In this document: in pieces, positions 50,526-59,203 of the stretch
How the letters are laid out: every line of letters starts with the position of its first letter
How positions within the stretch are numbered: the first letter of the stretch is position 1
Assembly (NCBI GenBank): GCA_036555515.1
Contig: DATBLC010000161.1
Span: forward strand, 73,749-137,748
DNA length: 64,000 nucleotides
Direction: 5' to 3'
Source: DATACQ01 sp036555515
Lineage (GTDB): Bacteria > Desulfobacterota > Binatia > UBA9968
Made by a program: the position numbers and the translations under genes
The notes under the pieces: model-generated
The model's database searches: none
What the model was told of the DNA's origin: nothing
The model's input: only the letters and a program-made list of their open reading frames with translations

Positions 50526-51639
50526 AGCGGCGCTCCGTAGCCACGGCGGCCTTCGCGCCGTTTTTGCGCGAGTGAAATTTCATTTTGACCGTAGTGCCCA
50601 CGCCGGGCTGACTCTCAATTTCCAAGGTGCCGCCAAGCAATTCGGCCAGCCGGCGTGCAACCGTAAGCCCCAACCCTAAGCCCGCGCAGGCCCGCACGAC
50701 GGCCCCTTCGACCTGTTGAAACGGTTCGAAAACCGACGCCAGTTTGCTCTTCTCGATACCAATTCCGGTATCAGTGACCGCTAATTCGACGCCCACAGGA
50801 TCGGCGCTCGGGCGCGCCGTCACTTTCAATGAGCCCTCATTGGTAAACTTTACAGCGTTATTAAAGACATTCTGAAAAATCCGTTCGATCTTCAAGCGGT
50901 CGCTGGCGATTACCATCGCGGTGTCCGGCATCTCGGTGATAAGCGTGAGTTTCTTTTCGCTGATCACTGCTTCGTGGCGCTGGGTGGCCTCCCGGACGAC
51001 GTCTCTGATATCGAATTCATCGATGGCATCATCCGTATCTCCGGCATTGAGTGAAGTCGTCCACAATACGTTGTCAATCAGCTCCAGTAATTCCTCGGAG
51101 TTGCGGTAGACGGTTTCCAGGACTTTGTGTTGCTCGTCGGTGAGTCTTCCGAGGACTTGATTGAGCAAAAGGTGGACGAAACCAACAATGACGCTCAGGG
51201 GCGTCCTCAGTTCGTGTGAAACAGTCGATATGAAGTCGGATCTGACGTTTTTGAGTCTGGTGCGGGAACGCCGCCGCTCCAGACCGCGCTCGACGAGGGA
51301 AAGGATGTGATGGACATCGAAGGGTTTTGCAATGTAATCGAAGGCGCCGAGCCGCAACCCCTCAATGGCAGTATCGAGAGATCCATAACCGGTAATGATG
51401 ATCGCCTCGATGTCCGGGTCATGCTGCTTCACTTTTTGCAGGACGTTGATGCCGGTCATGCCGGGCATCTTCAAGTCTAGCGTGACTAATTCGACCGGAT
51501 ATTTTTGGAGCATTTCCACGGCTTGGGAGCCGCGTTCAGCGACATGCACGTTGTAAATCGGGTTGAGAATCATCTTGAGCGATTCTCGCGGCCCAATCTC
51601 ATCATCAACGATTAAAATATGCGGTCTATTGTCAGCCAT
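50518..51639 (-). CDS. Hybrid sensor kinase: receiver, HisKA, HATPase
   Basis: About 373 residues from the ATG at 51639. A receiver domain (1-120) has ILIVDDE, the phospho-Asp in VTLDLKMPG, and KPFD. A HisKA domain has FISTVSHELRTPLSVIVGF with the phosphoryl His. HATPase motifs are N in NVFNNAVKFTNEG, DTGIGIEKSK, and GLGLGLTVAR. There is no sensor or membrane segment, so its input is a phosphotransfer from another kinase, possibly the kinases encoded about 0.6-6 kb upstream. It is a cytosolic link of the signalling block. The stop overlaps the next gene. Confidence 0.88.
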   Translation of the reverse strand: MADNRPHILIVDDEIGPRESLKMILNPIYNVHVAERGSQAVEMLQKYPVELVTLDLKMPGMTGINVLQKVKQHDPDIEAIIITGYGSLDTAIEGLRLGAFDYIAKPFDVHHILSLVERGLERRRSRTRLKNVRSDFISTVSHELRTPLSVIVGFVHLLLNQVLGRLTDEQHKVLETVYRNSEELLELIDNVLWTTSLNAGDTDDAIDEFDIRDVVREATQRHEAVISEKKLTLITEMPDTAMVIASDRLKIERIFQNVFNNAVKFTNEGSLKVTARPSADPVGVELAVTDTGIGIEKSKLASVFEPFQQVEGAVVRACAGLGLGLTVARRLAELLGGTLEIESQPGVGTTVKMKFHSRKNGAKAAVATERRYA

Positions 51640-52213
51640 TCGATACTTATGCCGAGCAACGCCCATGCCACGGCGCCTAGAATTCTAAGATTCTAATTTA
51701 TAATAAAAATTTGCTCGAGGGAAGGGAAGTAAGCGGACTTCTCGGGGCAATTTTGTGAACTCAGTCGTCGCCGGCTGCAAACCGGGCAGTTCATCCCCCC
51801 TAATGGGGTCGAAGCCAACTTGACTCCCAGCTCCCGCCGCCCGAGCGAGTTCGCCGTGAGTGAATCCAAAGGCTACCACCCGGTCCAATAGGGCTTGTCC
51901 TGAGCCCGGATTCCGCGGTTAGTCTGATGAGACGGCAAGCAAGGTGGAACCCTGGAGTAGCGAAGGCGTCCAACTGTAAAATATCAAAGTCATTTTCCGC
52001 TTTCGCACTTCGTTGCTACGAGCTTTAACGTTCCGTCGAAGCACCGCTCATCGATGTCTGCTTAGAGGCAGACGGCATCTCCGCCACAGGCGGATCAGCC
52101 TTCGGCTGAGACTTTGCTACGGAAGGGTTGCGCCTCGCGCTTCCTGTCGAGCGCAACCGCGGAATCGGGCTGAATCCTTCTGGGAAATCCGCACAGAGCA
52201 TTTCGGCACCGTG
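51640..52213. other. Gap with three consecutive small hairpins
   Basis: About 570 bases with no clear gene between the receiver-kinase and NtrC-type genes. At 52056-52109 three perfect short stems follow each other: GTCTGC/GCAGAC (6 bp), TCCGCC/GGCGGA (6 bp, loop ACA) and TCAGCC/GGCTGA (6 bp, loop TTC). The 52056-52109 array is placed where the NtrC-type gene transcript would continue towards the kinase, so it may separate the two transcription units. An ORF at 51685-51888 has no family feature. Confidence 0.5.
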
Positions 52214-53620
52214 TCAGGTTGAGAGTTTTGGCTCGTCCCCCATCTCGCCCGGTTCGGTGATTTTGAGCTTTTCGATTCGGTATTTGAGTATTCGCCTGCT
52301 CGTCCCGAGCAGCATCGCGGCCTTGGTCTGGTTGAAACCCGTTCTCTGCAGCGCTTTGACGATCAACTCCCGCTCGAACTCATCCACCGCGTCGCTCAGG
52401 GGACGGTCCCCGCTCAATACACCCTCCTTGACGGCTGCCGTCTGATCGCTGGCGCGCATGTTCGCCGGCAGGTCGCGCATGGCCACCGTATCCTGGGGGG
52501 TAAGAATAGTCAGGCGCTCGATCAGATTTTCAAGCTCGCGGATGTTTCCCGGCCACGCGTAAGAATAACAGAAATCGACGACCTCGGGGGACAAAGTCTT
52601 GGGAGCAATGGAATGCTCCTGAGCTTTGAGCCTGAGAAAATGATCCAACAGCAGCGCGATATCATCGCGGCGCTCCCGCAGCGGAGGCAGGTAAAGCGAA
52701 ACGACGTTCAGCCTGTAGAACAGATCCGGCCGAAACTCCCCCGCTTTGGCCATGGAGTCCAAGTCCCTGTTGCTGGCGGCGATGATGCGCACGTCGACTT
52801 TGATTTCATCAGTGCCGCCGAGGCGCGTAAAAGTCTCTTGTTCGATGGCGCGTAAGAACTTGGCCTGGGTGCCCAGGTTGAGCTCGCCAATTTCATCGAG
52901 GAAAAGCGTTCCGCTGTGCGCCAGCTCGAAGCGGCCGATTTTCTTTTGCGCCGCGTTGGTAAAGGCTCCCTTCTCGTAACCAAACAGTTCGCTTTCGATC
53001 AACGTGTCTGGCAAGGCGGCGCAATTAACCACCACGAACGGTTTGGAGCGGCGGTCACTGTTGTAATGAATCGCCCGTGCTATCAGTTCTTTGCCCGTGC
53101 CGCTCTCGCCGGTTATGAGCACGGTGCTTTTTTTTGCCGCCACCATGCTGACCGCCTTGAACACATCGATGATCTTCGGCGACTTTCCGATAATGTGCTC
53201 GACGCCGTACTTTCGCCCTACTTCTTCTTTGAGACGCTCCACCTCGCGCGACAATACCACTTTTTCCATGGCACGCTCGACGCGCATGCGCAGCTCTTCG
53301 ACGTCAAAAGGCTTGGTCACATAGTCGAACGCGCCCGTGCCTTTGGCGGTGAAGGCGGCGCGGGCCGTGTTGAGCGCGGAAAGCATGATGATCTGGCAGT
53401 CCGGTTGAACCGCTCTCATCTGTTTCAGCACTTCGAGACCATCGGTTCCCGGCATCACGATATCCAGCAGCGCCACGTCGGGCCGCTCATCGGTGGTTTT
53501 TTGAATCGCGTCGGCGGCCGACGTCGCCTCGACGACCCGGAAGGTCTTGTTGAAGACGAGCTGCAAAGATTGGCGCACCCCGGCCTCGTCATCGACCACC
53601 AGCATCACCGGTTGGCTCAT
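52214..53620 (-). CDS. NtrC-family sigma-54 activator
   Basis: About 468 residues from the ATG at 53620. In-frame TTG at 53647 has a GGAG upstream and could be used instead. Receiver: VVDDEAGVRQSL, phospho-Asp in VALLDIVMPG, KPFD. AAA domain: Walker A GESGTGKELIARA, a GAFTGA loop that is altered to GAFTNA, Walker B TLFLDEIGEL, and arginine region LPPLRERRDDI. DNA binding: Fis-type helix-turn-helix (NQTKAAMLLGTSRRIL). It would activate sigma-54 promoters after phosphorylation by the neighbouring kinases. The G-to-N change in the loop that contacts sigma-54 is tolerated in some relatives. Confidence 0.93.
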   Translation of the reverse strand: MSQPVMLVVDDEAGVRQSLQLVFNKTFRVVEATSAADAIQKTTDERPDVALLDIVMPGTDGLEVLKQMRAVQPDCQIIMLSALNTARAAFTAKGTGAFDYVTKPFDVEELRMRVERAMEKVVLSREVERLKEEVGRKYGVEHIIGKSPKIIDVFKAVSMVAAKKSTVLITGESGTGKELIARAIHYNSDRRSKPFVVVNCAALPDTLIESELFGYEKGAFTNAAQKKIGRFELAHSGTLFLDEIGELNLGTQAKFLRAIEQETFTRLGGTDEIKVDVRIIAASNRDLDSMAKAGEFRPDLFYRLNVVSLYLPPLRERRDDIALLLDHFLRLKAQEHSIAPKTLSPEVVDFCYSYAWPGNIRELENLIERLTILTPQDTVAMRDLPANMRASDQTAAVKEGVLSGDRPLSDAVDEFERELIVKALQRTGFNQTKAAMLLGTSRRILKYRIEKLKITEPGEMGDEPKLST

Positions 53621-53639
53621 ATCGCGTTTTTTTTCGCTG

Positions 53640-55502
53640 CTAGACAACCGGAAACTCCATCGTCACGACTTCACGATCACCGTCCGTCTGATCCATGCCG
53701 AACCTTCCGCCGCTGCGTTCTACGATCTCCCGCGCCAACATAATACGCAGCGGCAGTATGTTTTCCTTCGCCGGTGTGGTGGCATCGCTGAGATAGTTGG
53801 CCAAGGACTGAATCCGCTCTCCTTCCCGGAGATACGAAATGGTAAGCGAGCCTCGCTCGCCCAAAGCCAACTCTATCTCGCTTCCCATCCGGGTCTGGGA
53901 CAAAACCGCGAGCATGGTGTTCTTAAGCGCGTACTGCAACTGGGCGGCGTCGGCCATGATTTTAACGCCCTGACCGTTGCCTTTCCACCCCACGCGGACC
54001 TGGCGTTTGGCACAATCGTCATTGATCGCTTTTAATGTCGAATGCAAATAGTCTTTGAGTGCGATGCTATTCTTACGCGGCTGATCGAAACCGGCGAATT
54101 CGGTTATCACCTTTAATAGTTCGTCCATGCGCTCGATATCGCAGTCAACCACGTCTTGAAAACGGGCCCTGAAGCTTGCGTCGTCGTAACGCTCGGCCAA
54201 CAGCTGCGCAAAAGTTTTAATCGTAACCATCGGATTCTTCAGCTCATGGGCCAGCTCGTGAACCAACAGACGGAGAGCCGGGGCGCCGCCAGCCAAGCCC
54301 TGCGATGCGCCAGCGTCGAGGGAATCGGCGATGGCAATCAATGAACTCTGGGGCACAGTGGTTTTTTTCTCGCTGCGCGACGCAGACTCGACCGTCGCTC
54401 CGGATTTTCCGAATCCCGTCGCATCCTTCAGTGCGCCAACATCAAAAACCAGATCCGCCGCGTCGATGCGCGCTTTGCCGTGAATCGCCAACGTCCGCGC
54501 GATCACCATGTCGAATTCGTTGACGTTGCCGAACCATAGATAATCACCCAGCCGGTCCACCGCTGCAGGCGTAAATCTGATCTTGTCCAACCCGAGGCAG
54601 GCGCCATACGCTTGAGCGAACCAGCGGGCCAACGCGGCAAGATCGGCGCGCCGCTCGCGCAGCGGCGCCAACGGTAGGGTGAGCGTGGCCAGCTTGTAAT
54701 ACAAGCGGTCCAAAAATTCGCCGCGATAGACCCGCGCCAATAAATCGGCGTTGGCGGTCGCTAGCAATCGCCCATGGGATCCTTCAACTTCGTCGAGAAA
54801 ATTGAGCAGCATCGACTGTCCGGACAGTGATAGCCGCTCCAGTCCGTCGATCAAAATGATTGGCCGCACGCCCCTCGCGTTCCGTTCGGCGGCCAACTCG
54901 GAACGCTTTTCCTTTAAATAATCGGCGCCGATATCCACTCCGTTAAGCGGCAAAGCGGCTTTGCAATCGACCTCCCCGCTAAGCATCGCCCGCGCCACCC
55001 GGTCTTGTCCGCAACCCAGTTCTCCCCAGATCAGAACCGGCAGCGAAGATGACGCGAAGCGGCGCGCTAGATACGCCTCGGTCCGGCTAACAAAGGGAAA
55101 TTCAAGGTATGACCGTGGGGCAGCGACCGCCAGCGCCGACGCCGCAGCACTGAGAGTGATCCGGTTTAGGAGTCTTTCCACCGTAGCCTTGAGATCATAG
55201 GGAGTAAACGGCTTGACTATACAGCCCAGACCGGCGCTTCGGACGAAAGATTTCGCGACCGCCTCGGTGTCAGCCAGGAGCAGCACCGCTACCTTGTCCT
55301 CGGCCGCCAAGCGCGCCAGCTCCGCCGTCCACGCCGCAGGGCCGGCGCCGGCGATCACCAGATCCACCTTGGCGGCGGTATCCGCCAAGACAGTCTTTTC
55401 CGGCGCGCCATCATACCGAATGATTTCGTATTGGCCCGCCAAGAGCAGCGCTACGGTTTCTTTCACCGCCGGCGACGAATCGACCAACAAAATGCGTTTC
55501 AT
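53640..55502 (-). CDS. Degenerate receiver / AAA-like / histidine-kinase fusion
   Basis: A 620-residue multi-domain protein. Residues 1-115 are receiver-like but the phospho-Asp position in VDLVIAGAGPA is not Asp (the VKPFT lysine remains). Residues about 130-345 are like an NtrC AAA domain with Walker A decayed to GELGCGQDRVA (no Lys), Walker B to ILIDGLERL (no Glu) and no GAFTGA loop, while APLRERRADLAAL is kept. Residues about 405-480 are a HisKA domain with HELAHELKNPMV, close in detail to the neighbouring kinase (TFAQLLAERYDD versus TFTQLLPERYDD). The final HATPase-like region lacks the DxGxG box. It overlaps both neighbours (ATGA with the kinase). It may be a scaffold or pseudokinase for the operon. 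Confidence 0.85.
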   Translation of the reverse strand: MKRILLVDSSPAVKETVALLLAGQYEIIRYDGAPEKTVLADTAAKVDLVIAGAGPAAWTAELARLAAEDKVAVLLLADTEAVAKSFVRSAGLGCIVKPFTPYDLKATVERLLNRITLSAAASALAVAAPRSYLEFPFVSRTEAYLARRFASSSLPVLIWGELGCGQDRVARAMLSGEVDCKAALPLNGVDIGADYLKEKRSELAAERNARGVRPIILIDGLERLSLSGQSMLLNFLDEVEGSHGRLLATANADLLARVYRGEFLDRLYYKLATLTLPLAPLRERRADLAALARWFAQAYGACLGLDKIRFTPAAVDRLGDYLWFGNVNEFDMVIARTLAIHGKARIDAADLVFDVGALKDATGFGKSGATVESASRSEKKTTVPQSSLIAIADSLDAGASQGLAGGAPALRLLVHELAHELKNPMVTIKTFAQLLAERYDDASFRARFQDVVDCDIERMDELLKVITEFAGFDQPRKNSIALKDYLHSTLKAINDDCAKRQVRVGWKGNGQGVKIMADAAQLQYALKNTMLAVLSQTRMGSEIELALGERGSLTISYLREGERIQSLANYLSDATTPAKENILPLRIMLAREIVERSGGRFGMDQTDGDREVVTMEFPVV

Positions 55503-57640
55503 GATGCTCTCGCGAGGCCTTCAACGGCGGCATGAGCCGGCCTTTCAAGCGGCAAATTCACGAAGAAAGACGTCCCTTCTTTGATCTTGCTTCGAACCAG
55601 GATGCGCCCGCCGTGCTCTTGAATGATCTGGTGCGAAATCGACAGACCGAGGCCGCTGCCGCCGTCCTTGTTGGTAAAAAACGGATCGAAAATACGCTCC
55701 AGGTTTTCTTCCGGAATACCGATACCGGTATCGCGAACCTCGACCTGAACACATGGGCGGGTTGCGTTGCCATCGCCATCGGCACTGACACGGGTCGCGA
55801 TTACCAACGAACCGCCGTCTCGCATGGCTTGGATGGCGTTCAGAATGAGATTCATAAATACCTGCTTCAGTTGTTCCCTGTCAATCCATACCTTCGGCAG
55901 ATTGGGGACGAACTCTCGCGCGATTTTAACCTCTCTATCCTTTGCTTGGGATTCGAGAATCCGCGCGACGCCATCGACAACCTCGTTCAAATTTTCCTCT
56001 GCGATATTCGGACGGGAAGGTCGGGCGAAATTGAGGAGATCATTGATCAGGCCGCAGATGCGGTCCACTTCCTTCAAAGCGAGGCCCTGGAAGACCTCGC
56101 GGAACTCGGCGTCGTCGTAACGCTCCGGCAAGAGCTGGGTGAACGTGCGAATGGCCACCAGGGGGTTGCGGATTTCGTGGGCCAGGCCCGCGGTCAGCAA
56201 TCCCAGCGATGACAGGCGGTCGGCGCGGCGCAGTGTTAATTGGGATTGCTTCAAATCCTCGTAGAGGCGGGCGTTTTCGATGGCGATGGCCGCCTGGTTC
56301 GCCAATGTCGAGAGAAATTCCAAATCTTCGCTAGAGTAAATTTTCCGGTCCACTTTGTGTCCGAGATTCAAGATACCGGCCAACTTATCCTTCGACACGA
56401 TGGGGACACTGACCTCCGCCCCAAGTTGGCCCATTCTTTGTGCCGCCCCCTGGTTCCCGTTCGCGGCCGGAGTCATGGCCAACTCTTCCCGCACAAAGCC
56501 TTCGCGGCTGCTAGTGAGAGCTTGAACCAGGGGGTCTCCGTGTCCCAAGACCGGGTCGCAGGTTTGCCGCAATTCGAAGCCCACCGTCGAGGCGAGGCTG
56601 AATTTATTCTTGGCTTCGTCGTACAAGTATAGCGCCGCTTTATCGATGCCGACGGCGCGGCTTGCCGTCCGCACCAGGCGCTCGGATAATTCACTGAGGT
56701 CTACAACCGTAACCATTTCCCGACTGGATTGGAGCAGTGTTTCGTGGTGGTCGGTCTTTTTGTGGAACAGCGCTCGCTCCAAGGCCTCCTCGCCGATGAA
56801 GCGAAACCTGGGGAACAGGAATCCCGCGGCAGCCAATAGCGAGAGTGTGAGCAGTGAAAAGGCGATGTCTATTGAGCCAAAGGCCATTTGCTGGCTCGAT
56901 ATTAAAATCACGTAGCAGGGAAACAGCAGGCCGGCCAAAATGAGGGCCGAGATGAGACTGCGCTTGAGCGCCACGTTGATATCGAGAAGCCGGAACTGAA
57001 CGATTGCGTAGGCGATGATTGCGGCGTGGAGATTGGTAAACAACAAGCCGACTGGATAAAAACCGGCGCCATAATTCGCCAGGAAGTCGAACGCTGCCAG
57101 GGAGTAAATAACCGTGGACGCGATTATATAGTTGATCTGATTTACTTTGAGCCGCTGCTCGAAAACGCGGCGGCGATAGGCCAGCAAAGCATTCAAACCG
57201 AGGGCGAGCATGATCCCCAGAAGCCCCATAAAGACCGGATGCAGCGCGCCGGCCCTGGGATAAAAGCCCCAGTCGTATCTATAGACGCCCGCAATGTACT
57301 GTTCCCCCGTCCAGGTTAAGACCAGAAAAGTCGCGCCGATCGCGTAAAAGAGCCGAGAAAGCTTTTTCAGGATCGGATTTTCGGTGAATTCGGCGACGAA
57401 GTGAAAAAACACGATGGGGATAAACGTTATCCCCGAGTAGCCTGCGCGCGCCAGGAGCACCGCCAGACGCTCGTCGTTGACGTTAAATAGCAGCGTCCAG
57501 TAAGCCTGCCAGTAAGCGGTGAGAAAACACCACAGGGCAAATGTCCAATTGAGTTTGGATCTGTTTCTGCGAAGAACGAAAATGCCGAGCGCAAGCGAGA
57601 GAGTCGCGGTTACAAAAGTTGGAACCGAAGCGAGCGTCAT
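55499..57640 (-). CDS. Membrane histidine kinase: 7TM, GAF, HisKA, HATPase
   Basis: A 713-residue sensor kinase. Seven to eight membrane helices occupy residues 1-280 (7TM-type N-terminus). A GAF domain (about 310-465) has the pattern SERLVRTASRAVGIDKAALYLYDE through LANQAAIAIENARL. HisKA has AHEIRNPLVAIRTF (His near 488). HATPase has NAIQA (N near 601), DTGIGIPEENLERIFDPFF, and SGLGLSISHQI. It senses an unknown membrane or small-molecule signal and phosphorylates the NtrC-type regulator encoded downstream. It follows the FabF-like gene by 27 bases. It resembles the PrsK-like sensors of exosortase systems in layout, but no exosortase is seen. Confidence 0.92.
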   Translation of the reverse strand: MTLASVPTFVTATLSLALGIFVLRRNRSKLNWTFALWCFLTAYWQAYWTLLFNVNDERLAVLLARAGYSGITFIPIVFFHFVAEFTENPILKKLSRLFYAIGATFLVLTWTGEQYIAGVYRYDWGFYPRAGALHPVFMGLLGIMLALGLNALLAYRRRVFEQRLKVNQINYIIASTVIYSLAAFDFLANYGAGFYPVGLLFTNLHAAIIAYAIVQFRLLDINVALKRSLISALILAGLLFPCYVILISSQQMAFGSIDIAFSLLTLSLLAAAGFLFPRFRFIGEEALERALFHKKTDHHETLLQSSREMVTVVDLSELSERLVRTASRAVGIDKAALYLYDEAKNKFSLASTVGFELRQTCDPVLGHGDPLVQALTSSREGFVREELAMTPAANGNQGAAQRMGQLGAEVSVPIVSKDKLAGILNLGHKVDRKIYSSEDLEFLSTLANQAAIAIENARLYEDLKQSQLTLRRADRLSSLGLLTAGLAHEIRNPLVAIRTFTQLLPERYDDAEFREVFQGLALKEVDRICGLINDLLNFARPSRPNIAEENLNEVVDGVARILESQAKDREVKIAREFVPNLPKVWIDREQLKQVFMNLILNAIQAMRDGGSLVIATRVSADGDGNATRPCVQVEVRDTGIGIPEENLERIFDPFFTNKDGGSGLGLSISHQIIQEHGGRILVRSKIKEGTSFFVNLPLERPAHAAVEGLARAS

Positions 57641-57667
57641 TTGTCCGAATTTTACATCATTTCCTAA

Positions 57668-58936
57668 TCATACTCCATCGAATGAGCGGAGCACGCAGGC
57701 TGCGTTATAGCCGCCGAAACCGAAGGAAACCGACATCATCGCGTCGACCTTCGCGGGCCGGCCGTGGTTCGGGATGAAGTCGAGATCGCAGATGGGATCG
57801 GGTTCGGTGTAATTGATGGTCGGATGGAGAAATTCATTTTCCATCATCAGACAGCAGCCGATCAATTCCAGCGCACCGCAGGCGCCGAGGGTGTGGCCGG
57901 TCATCGGTTTAGTGGCGCTCACGGGGATCTGAAAGGCGGCCTCGCCGAGCGCTAATTTTAATATCGTCGCTTCGCCGTGATCACTGTCGGGAATGGCGAT
58001 GCCGTGGGGATTGATGTAGCCGAGATCGCCAGGGCGAACCTCCGCTTGAACGAGGGCCGCATGTATCGCCGCCACCGGCCGCTCGAAACTCGGCTCGAAA
58101 GCCATAACGTGGTACGCATCCGTCGTCGAGCCAAATCCGCCGATCTCGGCGTAAATCGGCGCGCCGCGCCTGAGGGCATGTTCCAATTCTTCTAAAACCA
58201 GGATGCCCGCGCCCTCGCCCAACACGAATCCGGCGGCATCCTTGCAGAAAGGTCGGTAGCACGATGCCGGAGAACCTGTTGGCTGCGCCAATAATTGCAG
58301 CGATCCCAGCGAAGCCAAAACCGACGGCGTGATTGGCGCTTCCGATCCGCCGGCGAGCATGACGTCCGCCTTACCGAACTTTATCGTTTCGAACGCCTCC
58401 CCTATCGACCAGGTTGACGACGCGCAGGCAGTGGTAACGGTCTTGCAGGTCCCCTTGATTTTCAGCTCCAGCATCACCTGAGTCGCGGCGCTGCTGGGAA
58501 TCACCGATGTCGGAAAGAACGGATTGATCCGCTTAAGCCCTTTCTCATTCAAGAGCGCCAGCTGCTGTTCCAAGTAGCAGAGCGTTCCCAAAGAAGTTCC
58601 CAATATCATTCCCACCGACGATTGATTGGCGGGGGTGATTTCCAGCCCAGCGTCTTCGATGCCGAGCCTGGCCGCGGCAATCGCCAGTTGGGCGAATCGA
58701 TCGATCCTTCTAGACTGCTGGCTGGTCATGAAGTCCGCCGGATCGAAATCGGTGATCTCCCCGGCGATGTCGCAAGGATAAGAGGTAGTATCGAAAGACG
58801 AAATCTTTTTGATTCCGGATCGCCCTTCCTTCAGTGAGTCCCAATAGGCGTCTCGACCGATGCCGATGGCGGAGACAGCGCCCAGGCCGGTGATCACCAC
58901 GCGACGCCCGGTGAACGCGTTACAATGCATGTACAT
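57668..58936 (-). CDS. Beta-ketoacyl-ACP synthase II-like (FabF fold), first gene of a signalling operon
   Basis: About 422 residues from ATG 58936 with GGGAG upstream (an earlier in-frame start at 59002 has no ribosome site). Condensing-enzyme motifs are the nucleophile cysteine in TTACASSTW (C171 in this count), NPHGIAIPDSDHGE (first His), and KPMTGHTLGACGALE (Lys and second His). All three catalytic groups are kept, so it should condense acyl-ACP with malonyl-ACP. It heads a leftward run of FabF-like, 7TM-GAF kinase, receiver/AAA/kinase fusion and NtrC-type regulator genes. No acyl carrier protein or FabG gene is adjacent, which is unusual for a housekeeping fatty-acid gene. Confidence 0.9.
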   Translation of the reverse strand: MYMHCNAFTGRRVVITGLGAVSAIGIGRDAYWDSLKEGRSGIKKISSFDTTSYPCDIAGEITDFDPADFMTSQQSRRIDRFAQLAIAAARLGIEDAGLEITPANQSSVGMILGTSLGTLCYLEQQLALLNEKGLKRINPFFPTSVIPSSAATQVMLELKIKGTCKTVTTACASSTWSIGEAFETIKFGKADVMLAGGSEAPITPSVLASLGSLQLLAQPTGSPASCYRPFCKDAAGFVLGEGAGILVLEELEHALRRGAPIYAEIGGFGSTTDAYHVMAFEPSFERPVAAIHAALVQAEVRPGDLGYINPHGIAIPDSDHGEATILKLALGEAAFQIPVSATKPMTGHTLGACGALELIGCCLMMENEFLHPTINYTEPDPICDLDFIPNHGRPAKVDAMMSVSFGFGGYNAACVLRSFDGV

Positions 58937-59203
58937 TCGCTTTGCTCCCGCTTCCTTAGTTGAAGACTTTTTAGGCCGATTTTCCGCTATCGCAAAAGCC
59001 ATGCCCGCAGGGTTCTTACAGTTTGGAAGAGAGTCTCAGACGCTATGCGGGAGGCATACGAAACGTCCGAGCGGACCCCATCAACAGGAAACTCCGCGGG
59101 TCTGGGCGCGAACGAAGTAACCTTGCGAGGCAGGCAGCCATGTGCCACTATCGCGAAATATTGGATCGCCACGGTAAACAAAAGCCATTGTGGGAGAGAT
59201 CGC

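Noticed and set aside
55499..57640. Exosortase-linked PrsK/PrsR pair
   Set aside because: The kinase and NtrC regulator resemble that layout, but no exosortase, PEP-CTERM protein or polysaccharide gene is in the window.
58937..59203. Riboswitch such as cyclic-di-GMP-I before the FadL-type gene
   Set aside because: G-rich and C-rich stretches are present, but the conserved GACGCAAAGC core and receptor loop were not found.
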